Source of the DNA: Pyxidicoccus xibeiensis
GTDB taxonomy: Bacteria; Myxococcota; Myxococcia; Myxococcales; Myxococcaceae
Direction: 5' to 3'
Assembly (NCBI RefSeq): GCF_024198175.1
Contig: NZ_JAJVKV010000008.1
Span: 248,001-312,000, forward strand
DNA: 64,000 bases
Shown piece after piece: positions 17,417 through 30,936 of this stretch. The translations under genes were made by a program, and so were the position numbers. The first letter of the stretch is position 1. Every line of letters starts with the position of its first letter. A model generated the notes under the pieces. That model did not search any database, was not told the DNA's origin, and saw only the letters and a program-made list of their open reading frames with translations.

Positions 17417-19444
17417 GTGAGCGACGAGAAGAGCGGTTCCAATTCAGGCGGTCCGGGCGGGATGGGTGGTCCCAAGAAGCCGAAGGCGACCTTCGGCGAC
17501 GTGATGCTCGGCATCCCCTCCGGGGGCAGTGGCCGCGGCGAGGGGGACCGAGGTGGGCGCGGAGGTGGCCGCGGGGGTGAGCAGCGTGGTGATCGTGGCG
17601 GCCCTGGCCGCGGCGACCGCGAGGCCCAGCCGCGTCCCGAGGGTGGGGCGCCGCGTGGCGACCGTCCCCCTCGGGGCGGTGGCGACAGGGGAGGTGAGCG
17701 CCGCGGTGGCGGCGAGCGCCGCCCGTCCGGCCCCATGGTCGTCGTGAAGCGGGCCTCGGGTGCCATCGAGACGCGCGGCCCGGTGGGTGACAAGCCCGCT
17801 GACGCCACCGCGACGTCCGAGGAGACGACCGCCGCCGCCGAGGCCTCGGCCGCGACGCCGGCTCCGGCTCCCACGCCCCGTCCGGTGACTCCGACGCCCG
17901 CGCCCTCCAGCGCGCTGTTCGAGGAGGTTCCCGAGTCCCAGTCCTTCGCCGAGATGTTCGAGGCCCAGGCCAAGGAGGGGGGCACTCCCACCCGCCGCGG
18001 CCTGCGCGTGGGCGAGAAGGTCAAGGGCACCATCTTCCAGCTCGGCGCGGACACCGCGTTCGTGTCGGTGGAAGGCGCCGCCAAGAGCGAGGCGATGATC
18101 GAGCTTCGCGAGCTGAAGGACGACGAGGGCATCCTCCGCTTCGGCGTGGGTGACAGCCTCGAGGCCCACGTGGTCGAGGTGGGTGCCAAGGGCATCCTGC
18201 TCAGCCGCGCGCTCGCCAAGGGCAGCGCGTCCATGGCCATGCTGGCCGAGGCCCGCGCCTCCGGCATGCCGGTGGAGGGCATGGTCCTCAGCGTGAACAA
18301 GGGCGGGGTGGAGGTCGCCATCGGCGACATCCGCGCCTTCTGCCCCATCAGCCAGCTGGACCTGCGCTTCGTGGAGAAGCCGGACCAGTTCATCGGCGAG
18401 AAGCTCCAGTTCCGCGTCACCGAGGTGCGTGACCGGAACGTGGTGCTGTCGCGCCGGGCCCTGCTCGAGGAGGAGCAGCGGCGGCTGGCCACGGAGACCC
18501 GCAAGAACCTGGCCGAGGGCAAGGTCGTCAAGGGCAAGGTCTCCGGCGTGCGCGACTTCGGCGTGTTCGTGGACCTGGGCGGCGTGGAGGGAATGATTCC
18601 CGTCTCCGAGCTCTCGTACACGCGCGTGGGCCACCCCAGCGAGGTGGTCAACACGGGTGACGAGGTCGAGGTGGAGATCCTCCGCATGGAGGCCGCGGAG
18701 CCCAACTCGTCCGACAAGAACAAGCGCAAGGAGCGCATCACCCTGTCCATGCGCGCGCGCATGGAGGACCCCTTCAAGAAGGCGCTGTCGGAGCTCAAGG
18801 AAGGCGACCGGCTCCAGGGCAAGGTCGTCCGCCTGCAGCCCTTCGGTGCCTTCGTGGAGCTGCGCCCGGGCGTGGATGGCCTGGTGCATATCTCCGCGCT
18901 GAGCGACCGCCGCATCGCGCACCCGCGCGACGTGGTGAAGGAGGGTGAGGTCATCTGGGTGGCCATCGAGAAGATCGACCCCAACGACAAGCGCATCGGC
19001 CTGCGCCGCATCTCCGAGGAGGAGGCGCAGCGTCCCGCCGAGGAGCGCCCCGCGCCCTCCGCCGCCGCCGCGAGCACCGCCACCCCCAAGGCGCCCGCCG
19101 CGCCCCGTCCCCAGGTGGGCCAGGTCGTCATCGGCAAGGTGGACCGCATCGAGCCCTACGGCGTGTTCCTCGCCTTCCCCGGTGGCAAGGGCCTGCTGCC
19201 CGCCAGCGAGACGGGCACGGAGCGCGGCACCGACCTGCGCAAGCACTACGCGCTCGGCCAGGAGGTGAAGGTGGCCATCCTGGACATCGACGCGTCCGGG
19301 AAGATTCGCCTGTCCGTCACCGCCGCGGTGCGCGCCGAGGAGCGCGCCGAGGTCGAGGCCTGGCAGAAGACCCAGCAGCCCCAGGGTGCTGGCAAGAAGG
19401 GCTTCGGCACGTTCGCCGACCTGCTCTCCAAGATGCGCAAGTAG
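17417..19444 (+). CDS. Five-S1-domain RNA-binding protein with RGG-rich N terminus
   Basis: 675 residues. The first about 110 are a disordered Gly/Arg-rich region with many RGG-like steps. Five S1/OB repeats follow: around residue 198 (GEKVKGTIFQLG), 285 (VEGMVLSVNKGG), 370 (VKGKVSGVRDFGVFVDLGG), 460 (LQGKVVRLQPFGAFVEL) and 570 (VIGKVDRIEPYGVFLAFPGG). It resembles ribosomal protein S1 but has a different domain count and an unusual N terminus, so rpsA is not assigned. The start is GTG with AGGAAGG 8 bases upstream. It ends with a long hairpin and probably acts in translation or mRNA handling. Confidence 0.85.
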   Translation: MSDEKSGSNSGGPGGMGGPKKPKATFGDVMLGIPSGGSGRGEGDRGGRGGGRGGEQRGDRGGPGRGDREAQPRPEGGAPRGDRPPRGGGDRGGERRGGGERRPSGPMVVVKRASGAIETRGPVGDKPADATATSEETTAAAEASAATPAPAPTPRPVTPTPAPSSALFEEVPESQSFAEMFEAQAKEGGTPTRRGLRVGEKVKGTIFQLGADTAFVSVEGAAKSEAMIELRELKDDEGILRFGVGDSLEAHVVEVGAKGILLSRALAKGSASMAMLAEARASGMPVEGMVLSVNKGGVEVAIGDIRAFCPISQLDLRFVEKPDQFIGEKLQFRVTEVRDRNVVLSRRALLEEEQRRLATETRKNLAEGKVVKGKVSGVRDFGVFVDLGGVEGMIPVSELSYTRVGHPSEVVNTGDEVEVEILRMEAAEPNSSDKNKRKERITLSMRARMEDPFKKALSELKEGDRLQGKVVRLQPFGAFVELRPGVDGLVHISALSDRRIAHPRDVVKEGEVIWVAIEKIDPNDKRIGLRRISEEEAQRPAEERPAPSAAAASTATPKAPAAPRPQVGQVVIGKVDRIEPYGVFLAFPGGKGLLPASETGTERGTDLRKHYALGQEVKVAILDIDASGKIRLSVTAAVRAEERAEVEAWQKTQQPQGAGKKGFGTFADLLSKMRK

Positions 19445-19448
19445 CGCT

Positions 19449-19495
19449 CCTTTCTCCGGCGCTGATCACCTCGAAGTGATCAGCGTCGAGAAAGG
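19449..19495 (+). terminator. Two-part long hairpin after the S1-domain gene
   Basis: Outer arms CCTTTCTC (19449-19456) and GAGAAAGG (19488-19495) enclose a perfect 10-bp inner stem, CGCTGATCAC (19460-19469) with GTGATCAGCG (19476-19485) and a 6-base loop. It starts 5 bp after the stop codon. There is no U-tract, so it may stabilise the mRNA 3' end or act with Rho. Confidence 0.55.
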
Positions 19496-19497
19496 TG

Positions 19498-19526
19498 TTG
19501 ACGCTCCAGGCGGGGGACGGTACTTA
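19498..19526 (+). promoter_or_regulatory. Possible promoter of the initiator tRNA genes
   Basis: TTGACG (19498-19503) is followed after 17 bp by TACTTA (19521-19526), 20 bp before the first tRNA. The -35 element is good and the -10 weak, so this is tentative. Confidence 0.4.
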
Positions 19527-19545
19527 CCGCCTCGCCTCTCTCTGC

Positions 19546-19620
<75 letters not shown>

Positions 19621-19686
19621 TCGTAGCACCTGAAGCCCGATCGGAATGAAGACCGGCGCTTCATGGGTTGAAGACGGACAACATGA

Positions 19687-19761
<75 letters not shown>

Positions 19762-19765
19762 TCGG

Positions 19766-19807
19766 ATCGGCCCGGTCATCCTCTCGGATGGCCGGGCCGA
19801 TTTTTTT
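19766..19807 (+). terminator. Strong Rho-independent terminator of the tRNA unit
   Basis: ATCGGCCCGG (19766-19775) pairs with CCGGGCCGAT (19792-19801), and six further inner pairs close a 4-base loop. A run of seven to eight T follows (19801-19807). Confidence 0.93.
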
Positions 19808-19827
19808 CCTACACCGGCAAATATGAC

Positions 19828-20453
19828 CTGAGCTCCTCTTCGATGTCTCGGAGGCAGCCCTCCGGATTTGCGCGGCAGCGCCGGCCCATGATGCGAGGGA
19901 CGCGCCGCTGCATCCAAACCGGGCTCGTTGTTGAGGATGCCCGCGGTGCGCTCCACCCACCGGTAGGCGCGCGCAAGGGCGGGCCAGATGGAGGCCGTCG
20001 CCCTCCGGGCGTTGCTCAGCACCGCATGCAAGCGGCTCAACTCCGGTGCGCGGGCCCCCTTTTTACTACCCGCCCCAGACTCTTCTCGATGGCGCCCAGG
20101 CGTCGGCGCAGCAGCAGTCCGGAGGGGTTGAGGGGCGGGCGGTGGTCGTTGGTGAGGGCGCTCCTGACGGCCGCCGCATAGTCGCGCGCGGCACGGGCAC
20201 TCGCGTCCTGACGGCCTTCCACGGCCCGTTCGACCTGGCGCACCTGGCGCACCCGCTTCTTCAACTCCTTCTTCGCGTGCCGGTCCGCTTCGTAGCGAGG
20301 CCGAGCCGCCTCACGCAGGTAGTGGAAGTAGCAGTGTTGGTGAGGCACCTGGGGCAATGCGTGGGCCAGGTCGTTGCGGATGCTCCGCTGCCCATCGGAC
20401 ACCACGCCGACAACCTCACCGACCTGAGCGAGCCAGGGTGGCCGTGAAGGGCC
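19828..20453 (-). mobile_element. Decayed DDE/MULE-like transposase remnant
   Basis: The minus strand encodes, in broken frames, PWLAQVGEVVGVVSDGQRSIR then PHQHCYFHYLREAARPRYEADRHAKKELKK, the D...C/H-rich core of a DDE-type transposase. After a frameshift near 20040, NARRATASIWPALARAYRWVER continues the protein. Both the N-terminal third and the C-terminal end are missing. The IS family is not named with certainty. It abuts an ISAzo13 remnant on its right, so one element probably inserted into or recombined with the other. Confidence 0.6.
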
Positions 20454-20477
20454 GAACGGAAGTGAGCCTGCCGGGGC

Positions 20478-20917
20478 AAGCGCATCGCCACCTGGTGGCG
20501 GAAGAAGAGCTAGCAGCGCTACCCCGAGGTGAAGCAGTTGCTTGTGACGGCCGACTCGGGCGGCAGCAGCAGCGCGAGAAGTCGGGTCTGGAAGGCCGAG
20601 TTGCAGCGGTTGGCGGACGCGACGGGGCTCTCCGTCAGCGTCTGCCACTTCCCGCTCGGCACGAGCAAGTGGAACAGGGTGGAGCACCGCCGCTTCAGTC
20701 ACATCTGCATGAATTGGAGAGGGCGCCCCTGGGGGGCTATGTGACGGTGGTGAACCTCATCGGCTCGACGACGACCACCGCGGGCTTGAAGGTGAAAGCA
20801 CACTTGGACTGACGGCGCTACCGCACGGGAGTCAGCGTCTCTCAAAAGGCCATGCACCAACTCCACCTCGTCCGCTCAAAGTTCCATGGCGACTGGAACT
20901 ATATCATCAAGCCGAGC
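20478..20917 (+). mobile_element. ISAzo13-family transposase, C-terminal remnant
   Basis: Translation gives WWRKKS, a TAG stop (20511), then QRYPEVKQLLVTADSGGSSSAR, CHFPLGTSKWNRVEHRRFS and MNWRGRP, which match the conserved C-terminal catalytic part of ISAzo13 transposases. A frameshift near 20735 moves to the frame reading VNLIGSTTTTAGLKVKAHLD, a second stop follows at 20811, and FHGDWNY ends the homology. It is a dead fragment with at least three inactivating changes. Confidence 0.8.
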
Positions 20918-21034
20918 GTGGCTACGCAATCTCTGATCGGACGCTTGCGAAATATGTTGTAGCCGAGCTTCTCTCATGCAAGAGGCGGCAGGGTTGGATG
21001 TGATTGGCTTTGAAGTACATCAGGGAGAGTTCCG

Positions 21035-21328
21035 GTGAATGTGAGTCGATGGGGGGCCGTGCTGCTGGCGACGTGCGTGACGCTGGTGGCGAGGGCGGAA
21101 GGAGGTGCGTCGGAGTGGCGATACAGAGCGGCATCTCAGGGAGAGGCTGTCGCGGAGGAGGTCTTCGGCCAACTGCGGCAGAAGACTTCTGTAGAGGCCG
21201 CCGACCGGACTCAAGCCTTTGAGGCGGCGCGTGCCCGCTGGGATCGGTTCAGCGACGCAACGGCTGTCGCATGCGCGCAGAATCACGCAAGAGGAGAAGT
21301 TCCTTCGCTCTCTCGTGAAGGCGCTTGA
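21035..21328 (+). pseudogene. Small secreted protein, probably frameshifted near its 3' end
   Basis: A GTG start with AGGGAG upstream opens a 97-residue frame with a clear signal peptide (MNVSRWGAVLLATCVTLVARA) and a helical body (EAVAEEVFGQLRQKTSVEAADRTQAFEAARARWDRFSDA). The frame ends raggedly. A shift near 21250-21260 into another frame gives a natural C terminus (RRITQEEKFLRSLVKALENRR) whose TGA at 21339 overlaps the next ATG as ATGA. I infer a one-base change in an otherwise coupled gene; a sequencing error is also possible. Function unknown. Confidence 0.5.
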
Positions 21329-21337
21329 GAACAGACG

Positions 21338-21733
21338 ATGATCGATGACGAGGTCGCTGAGATCTTGGCAGATCGAACGGACGACGGGGAACGTCTCAAT
21401 CAGCTCGCCGATGAATTCCGATGCGGTCGAGAAGTCAGCCAGCTTGCGGTGCTTTTGGATTCAAAGAATCCGGAATTCGTTTCTGTCGGAGCGTGGATCC
21501 TTGGTGAGCTGTCGTTCGAGCTCTACCGATCTGACGATCTCATCTCTCGACTGCGTAGCCTCACTGGCCACGTCGATCCGGCGGTTCGTTTCCATGCCCT
21601 TGTAGCACTGTTCCCAGCGCTCGACTCGATGGATGCCAGTGCTCGCGAGCTATTGCGGAGATTGCTTTGTGACCCGAACGATGGCGTTCGTAGGGCGGCC
21701 CAAGCGGCGGCGAGTCGTCTGTCTCTGAAGTAG
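21338..21733 (+). CDS. HEAT-repeat-like small protein, possible immunity protein
   Basis: 131 residues made of amphipathic helical pairs that look like HEAT repeats (SVGAWILGELSFELY, VRFHALVALFPAL, DGVRRAAQAAASRL). There is no signal peptide. Such short HEAT proteins are often immunity proteins for secreted toxins, and its start overlaps the inferred TGA of the signal-peptide gene upstream. Base composition is visibly less GC-rich than its surroundings, pointing to recent acquisition with the transposase scar. The immunity role is inference. Confidence 0.55.
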   Translation: MIDDEVAEILADRTDDGERLNQLADEFRCGREVSQLAVLLDSKNPEFVSVGAWILGELSFELYRSDDLISRLRSLTGHVDPAVRFHALVALFPALDSMDASARELLRRLLCDPNDGVRRAAQAAASRLSLK

Positions 21734-21734
21734 T

Positions 21735-21846
21735 CCTGACAGCACACCGGCGTACCGTGGCGAGGTCGCGTCAATGCAACTTTCGGGGCAACGTGGTGGT
21801 CGAGAGCTTCTTCAGCAGCCTGAAGATGGAACGGTCGCGGTAGAGA
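21735..21846 (+). mobile_element. IS3-type transposase remnant
   Basis: A short stretch reads CNFRGNVVVESFFSSLKMER, which matches the 3' catalytic part of IS3-family OrfB (normally RGNCxDNAxxESFFxxLKxE) with a small internal deletion. A TAG follows directly. No terminal repeats were found. Confidence 0.55.
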
Positions 21847-21915
21847 CGGCCCTTCGCCGTTTCCGGCTGAAGGAGCATCGATAGATCGGCGATTGGCGGC
21901 GGAGAAGTCGTCACG

Positions 21916-22206
21916 GTGAACGAGGTGGCGCGCGTCTACAAGGAGCTGATGGGCCGCCCCTCGAGCGCGTCTACTGGGGCACGACGGAGGACCTGCGCCG
22001 CCACCTCTCACATCTGGCGCCCACGCCGGACCCCGTCGTCCAGCGCGGCCTCCTCATACAGCTCGCGGGGAAGGGGAGACTCACGCAGCCGGCCAACATG
22101 GCGGACTCCCGGCCGCGCTCCCTGACGCTCCGTGGGTTTCTCGAGGCGCGCCTGCTGCCTCCCACGCCGCCGCACGTGGAGCCCACCGCCTTCGTGCATT
22201 CGTAGC
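21916..22206 (+). pseudogene. Unidentified gene fragment with frameshift
   Basis: Two overlapping frames form one plausible protein: VNEVARVYKELMGRP, then after a shift near 21960 LERVYWGTTEDLRRHLSHLAP and onward to EPTAFVHS and a stop. The intact-looking part has good codon use. I do not recognise the family. It sits at the right side of the transposase scar and is probably a leftover of an older gene. Confidence 0.4.
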
Positions 22207-22545
22207 GCCAGCCCTCGATTCGCACCGTCCTGGGTGGGGTTGAGGGCAGCGGATACCCGGTCATTCTGGACCCGCCGGGGTTGCGCAGGTCCGTACTCAC
22301 AGAATTTTTCCTCTATTCTGAGCGGATAACCTGCCGGAACCACGGAATTCTGCGCTGCGTTGGGAAAAATATGACTCTGTCGCCTTTCAACCTACATCAA
22401 TAAGGGCACTAATCTCTCCGACAGGTGACAGTTCGTCACTTGGGGGCTACCGCGGTGTGACCTGACGTTCCGGCGCTGGTGCCGGGACACCTTGGCAGGT
22501 CGCAAGTAGCTCCCACCCCGCGTAGTGAACAGGGAGCTCCCCCAC
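22207..22545. other. Intergenic stretch before the M36 protease gene
   Basis: About 340 bp without a convincing gene. It becomes AT-rich around 22300-22420, unusual here, and holds a small inverted repeat GTGAC-AGTTC-GTCAC at 22425-22439, about 105 bp before the protease start. The promoter of the protease is presumably here, but no convincing -35/-10 pair was identified. Confidence 0.4.
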
Positions 22546-28194
<5,649 letters not shown>

Positions 28195-28206
28195 GTCGTG
28201 CCCGCG

Positions 28207-28308
28207 GGCCCGGACGGCTGAACGGTCCGGGCCTGGGGGTGCGAGCCTGAGCGCTTGAAATTCCCGGCGGCCGGTTCCCTGACTCGAGGGGGCCGGCCGC
28301 TGGTCTTT
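28207..28308 (+). terminator. Two hairpins between the protease and the SIR2 gene
   Basis: GGCCCGGAC (28207-28215) pairs with GTCCGGGCC (28225-28233). A second, longer stem pairs 28267-28279 with 28288-28300, with an 8-base loop and CTTTT after it. They isolate the SIR2-HAM1 pair from the protease transcript. Confidence 0.75.
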
Positions 28309-28364
28309 TGTCGGTCGTGGACAAGGTGGAGGCTGGAGGGGATGCTCGGCGCCAGGAGGTGTCG

Positions 28365-29189
28365 ATGGCCGTCCTCGAGCTGGCCCAGGCCGTCCCATTG
28401 CTGCGCAAGGAGTACGGGGAAGGGCGGCTCATCCCCTTCCTGGGCGCGGGCTTCTCCAAGCCGCTGAACCTGCCGGACTGGGGTGAGCTCATCGCGGACA
28501 TGGCGCGGAGGCTGGGCTTCGAGCCGGACCTGTTCACCCTGCACGGCGACTTCGACCAGCTCGCGGGCTACTTCGAGGAGGTGGGGGACTTCGAGTACCT
28601 CGTCCACGAGATGACGCGGGGCTTCAACTCGCTCGAGTCGGAGAAGAGCCGCAAGGCCTCCCGCACGCACCAGGCGCTCGCGGCGCTCCGGTGGCACACG
28701 CTCTACACGACGAACTTCGACTTCCACGTGGAGGGGGCGCTGAAGGACGCGGGCCGGCCCGTCAACGTGCTGGCGTCGTTCGCGGACTTCCAGGGGCCCC
28801 GGCTCGTGGGCGGCTGTGACGTCATCAAGTTCCACGGCACGCTGGAGAAGCGCAACACCATCGTCCTCACGGAGAAGGCGTTCTTCGACCGGATGACGCT
28901 GGAGGCGCCCGCGGACCAGCGGTTGCGCGCGGACCTGCTGAGCCACAGCTTCCTGTTCATCGGCTACAGCTTCAGCGACACCAACATCCGGTACATCTGG
29001 CACCGGATGCACCAGCTCCGGAAGGGCAGTGGGGCGGCGGCCTCGCCGCGCAAGTGCTTCTTCGCCACCCATGGCGCGGGGCCCGTGCAGCCCACCCTGC
29101 TGGAGAAGTGGAACATCGACATCATCCAGCTGGACCCGTCCGACAAGTCGGCGAGCGTGGCGGACCTCCTGCAACGCATCGGTGTCTGA
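28365..29189 (+). CDS. SIR2-domain protein, predicted NAD-consuming defence effector (KomC-like)
   Basis: 274 residues, SIR2_2 type. NAD-site motifs are intact: FLGAGFS (G27-S31), TTNFD (catalytic N117), IKFHG (catalytic H157) and GYSFSD (200-205). Proteins of this type in phage-defence systems hydrolyse NAD rather than deacetylate. The ATG at 28365 has AGGAGG 7 bases upstream; an in-frame start 57 bp earlier lacks this. The HAM1-like gene starts 14 bp after its stop. The pair resembles KomC-KomB of the Kongming system. The domain call is firm; the defence role is inference from context. Confidence 0.88.
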   Translation: MAVLELAQAVPLLRKEYGEGRLIPFLGAGFSKPLNLPDWGELIADMARRLGFEPDLFTLHGDFDQLAGYFEEVGDFEYLVHEMTRGFNSLESEKSRKASRTHQALAALRWHTLYTTNFDFHVEGALKDAGRPVNVLASFADFQGPRLVGGCDVIKFHGTLEKRNTIVLTEKAFFDRMTLEAPADQRLRADLLSHSFLFIGYSFSDTNIRYIWHRMHQLRKGSGAAASPRKCFFATHGAGPVQPTLLEKWNIDIIQLDPSDKSASVADLLQRIGV

Positions 29190-29203
29190 GCCGGGGCCAC
29201 GAG

Positions 29204-29779
29204 ATGAAGACCGCCTACTTCTACACTGCGAACCCGAACAAGGCCGTGGAGGCCCGGCACGTCTTCGAGCCTGCCGGGCGGGTGGAGGTCCTGAAGGTCC
29301 GCACGGGCATCACCGAGATTCTCGAGGTGGACCTGGACCGGGTCATCCGCGCCAAGGCCGCGGCGGCGTACGCGGCGGCCCGCTATCCGGTCGTCGTCGA
29401 GCACGGCGCGTTCTGCATCGACTTCCTCCAGGGCCTCCCGGGCGCGCTCATCCGTCCCTTCTGGGACGGGTTGGGGGCTGCCGGGCTGTGCGGGTTGATT
29501 CCACCCGGCCAGCCGAGGGTGGTGCGAGCCTCCAGCGCGGTCTGCTACTGCGACGGGAAGCGGCGCCACGTGGTCACCCGCGAGGTGAAGGGCGAGCTGG
29601 CCCTGAGCGAGCGCGGCACCGGGGGCTATCACTGGGACCCCGTCTTCATCCCCGAGAGCGACAAGGCGGGGCGGACGTTCGCCGAGCTGCCGCTGGACGA
29701 GAAGCTGCGGCTTTCTCCCGCGGGGCTCGCCTACGCGGACATGCGTGACTGGATGGAGAGACACCTGGGTGGCCCATGA
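29204..29779 (+). CDS. HAM1/ITPase-fold protein, probably a catalytically altered nucleotide sensor (KomB-like)
   Basis: 191 residues with the full HAM1/RdgB layout. The phosphate-binding start TANPNKAVE (8-16) is canonical, as are GLPG after the core strand and D145 in GGYHWDPVF. Two active-site signatures are changed: the usual [ED]D-[ST]-G is EHGAF, so the metal-binding Asp is His67, and the base-contact SHR near residue 171 is SPA. Purine NTP pyrophosphatase activity is therefore doubtful, and binding without cleavage is likely. It is coupled to the SIR2 gene. No adenosine deaminase (KomA) is next to it. A divergent housekeeping ITPase is the alternative, but the lost residues argue against it. 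Confidence 0.8.
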   Translation: MKTAYFYTANPNKAVEARHVFEPAGRVEVLKVRTGITEILEVDLDRVIRAKAAAAYAAARYPVVVEHGAFCIDFLQGLPGALIRPFWDGLGAAGLCGLIPPGQPRVVRASSAVCYCDGKRRHVVTREVKGELALSERGTGGYHWDPVFIPESDKAGRTFAELPLDEKLRLSPAGLAYADMRDWMERHLGGP

Positions 29780-29815
29780 ACGCCTCTGGCGGGCGCGGTC
29801 CGGGCCACCCCGCGC

Positions 29816-30874
29816 TCACAGCGGCCGCACGTGCTCGGCGATGCGCCCGGTGGCGATGAGCTCCAGCAGCTCGTCGCCCATCCGCTCGCTCTCGGCCACC
29901 ACCTGGTTCCAGGCGCGGATGCGCTCGGTGTCCGTGCGCTGCTCGAAGTCGACGCGGTCCGGAATCCTCCCTCCGGGCAGCCGCGCCACCAGCTCCGGGG
30001 AGGGCGCAATCAGCAGCGCCCTGCGGAAGTTGGCCGGCCGCGCCCGCCGCCACCGCAGGGACTTGTCGAACCAGCCGGGCACCACGTGCGGGTAGAAGTG
30101 CGGGTAGAGCACCAGCCCCTCACCCGGGCCGAAGTCCAGGTCCAGGTGGTAGTCGAGCAGCCCTCCATCCCGGTATACGCCCGGCCTCGCGCCTGGAATC
30201 TTCACGCCGCTGAGCACCAGCGGAATGGAGCCCGAGGCCAGCAGCGCCGGCCGCAGGTTCTCCCGCGTCAGCGGCAGGTGCACGGAGGGCAGGTCTCTCA
30301 GGCCCACGAAGGGGCTCGCGTCGCCCGCCGTGTGGAAGATGACGCGCTCCATGTGGAACCCCAGCGTCCTCCGGCTCACCAGGTTCCCCATCGCGCACAG
30401 CGCCAGCCCCAGCAACTGGATGCGCGAGTGCTCCACGCCCACCGCCCCTCGGCACAGCGCGGTGACGACGTGCAGCCGCGCCCACGGGTGGTTGAGGATG
30501 TCCGCCTCGCCGCTCTCGCCCAGCAGCGCATCGAGGATGCCCGCGCTCGTCTCGCTCACCAGGGACGGCGAAGGCCGGGCAGGGTAGCGCTGGTCGATGT
30601 AGGCCGCCTCGAACCGGTGCAGCGCCGCCACCGGGTCCGCCTGCGCCACGCACGCCAGCCGCCAGCTCCCGATGGAGGAGCCAATCAGGTGCAGCGGCCG
30701 CGTCCGGCCCTTGAAGAGCCCCGCGAAGAGGGCCCGGTCCAGCCCCGCGAGCACCAGCCACTTCGGCCCCCCGGAGGCCCCGGGAACGACATCCACGTCA
30801 TCGCCGCGCAGGCCCCGCTCGCGGACGAGTCTCAGCGCATCGGGGCCGGCCAGGAGGGTGAGGTTCGACGCCAT
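29816..30874 (-). CDS. Patatin-like phospholipase
   Basis: 352 residues. The Ser-Asp dyad fold is marked by the oxyanion loop GASGGPKW (32-39), nucleophile elbow GSSIG with S67, and the Asp motif YRDGG later (in GVYRDGGLLDY). There is no signal peptide, so it is cytosolic or membrane-associated. It faces the HAM1 gene tail-to-tail with 36 bp between them. Expected to release fatty acids from phospholipids or neutral lipids. Patatins also occur as defence effectors, but nothing here ties it to the SIR2 pair, which lies on the other strand. Confidence 0.88.
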   Translation of the reverse strand: MASNLTLLAGPDALRLVRERGLRGDDVDVVPGASGGPKWLVLAGLDRALFAGLFKGRTRPLHLIGSSIGSWRLACVAQADPVAALHRFEAAYIDQRYPARPSPSLVSETSAGILDALLGESGEADILNHPWARLHVVTALCRGAVGVEHSRIQLLGLALCAMGNLVSRRTLGFHMERVIFHTAGDASPFVGLRDLPSVHLPLTRENLRPALLASGSIPLVLSGVKIPGARPGVYRDGGLLDYHLDLDFGPGEGLVLYPHFYPHVVPGWFDKSLRWRRARPANFRRALLIAPSPELVARLPGGRIPDRVDFEQRTDTERIRAWNQVVAESERMGDELLELIATGRIAEHVRPL

Positions 30875-30936
30875 ATGGGCGCGGGACGGTAGCAGGCTTG
30901 CGACGCTCCCCGCGCCGCTGCTGTAGTCCCCACCCC

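Noticed and set aside
29816..30874. Patatin as part of the defence cassette
   Set aside because: It is on the opposite strand, tail-to-tail with the HAM1 gene, so no shared transcript is supported.
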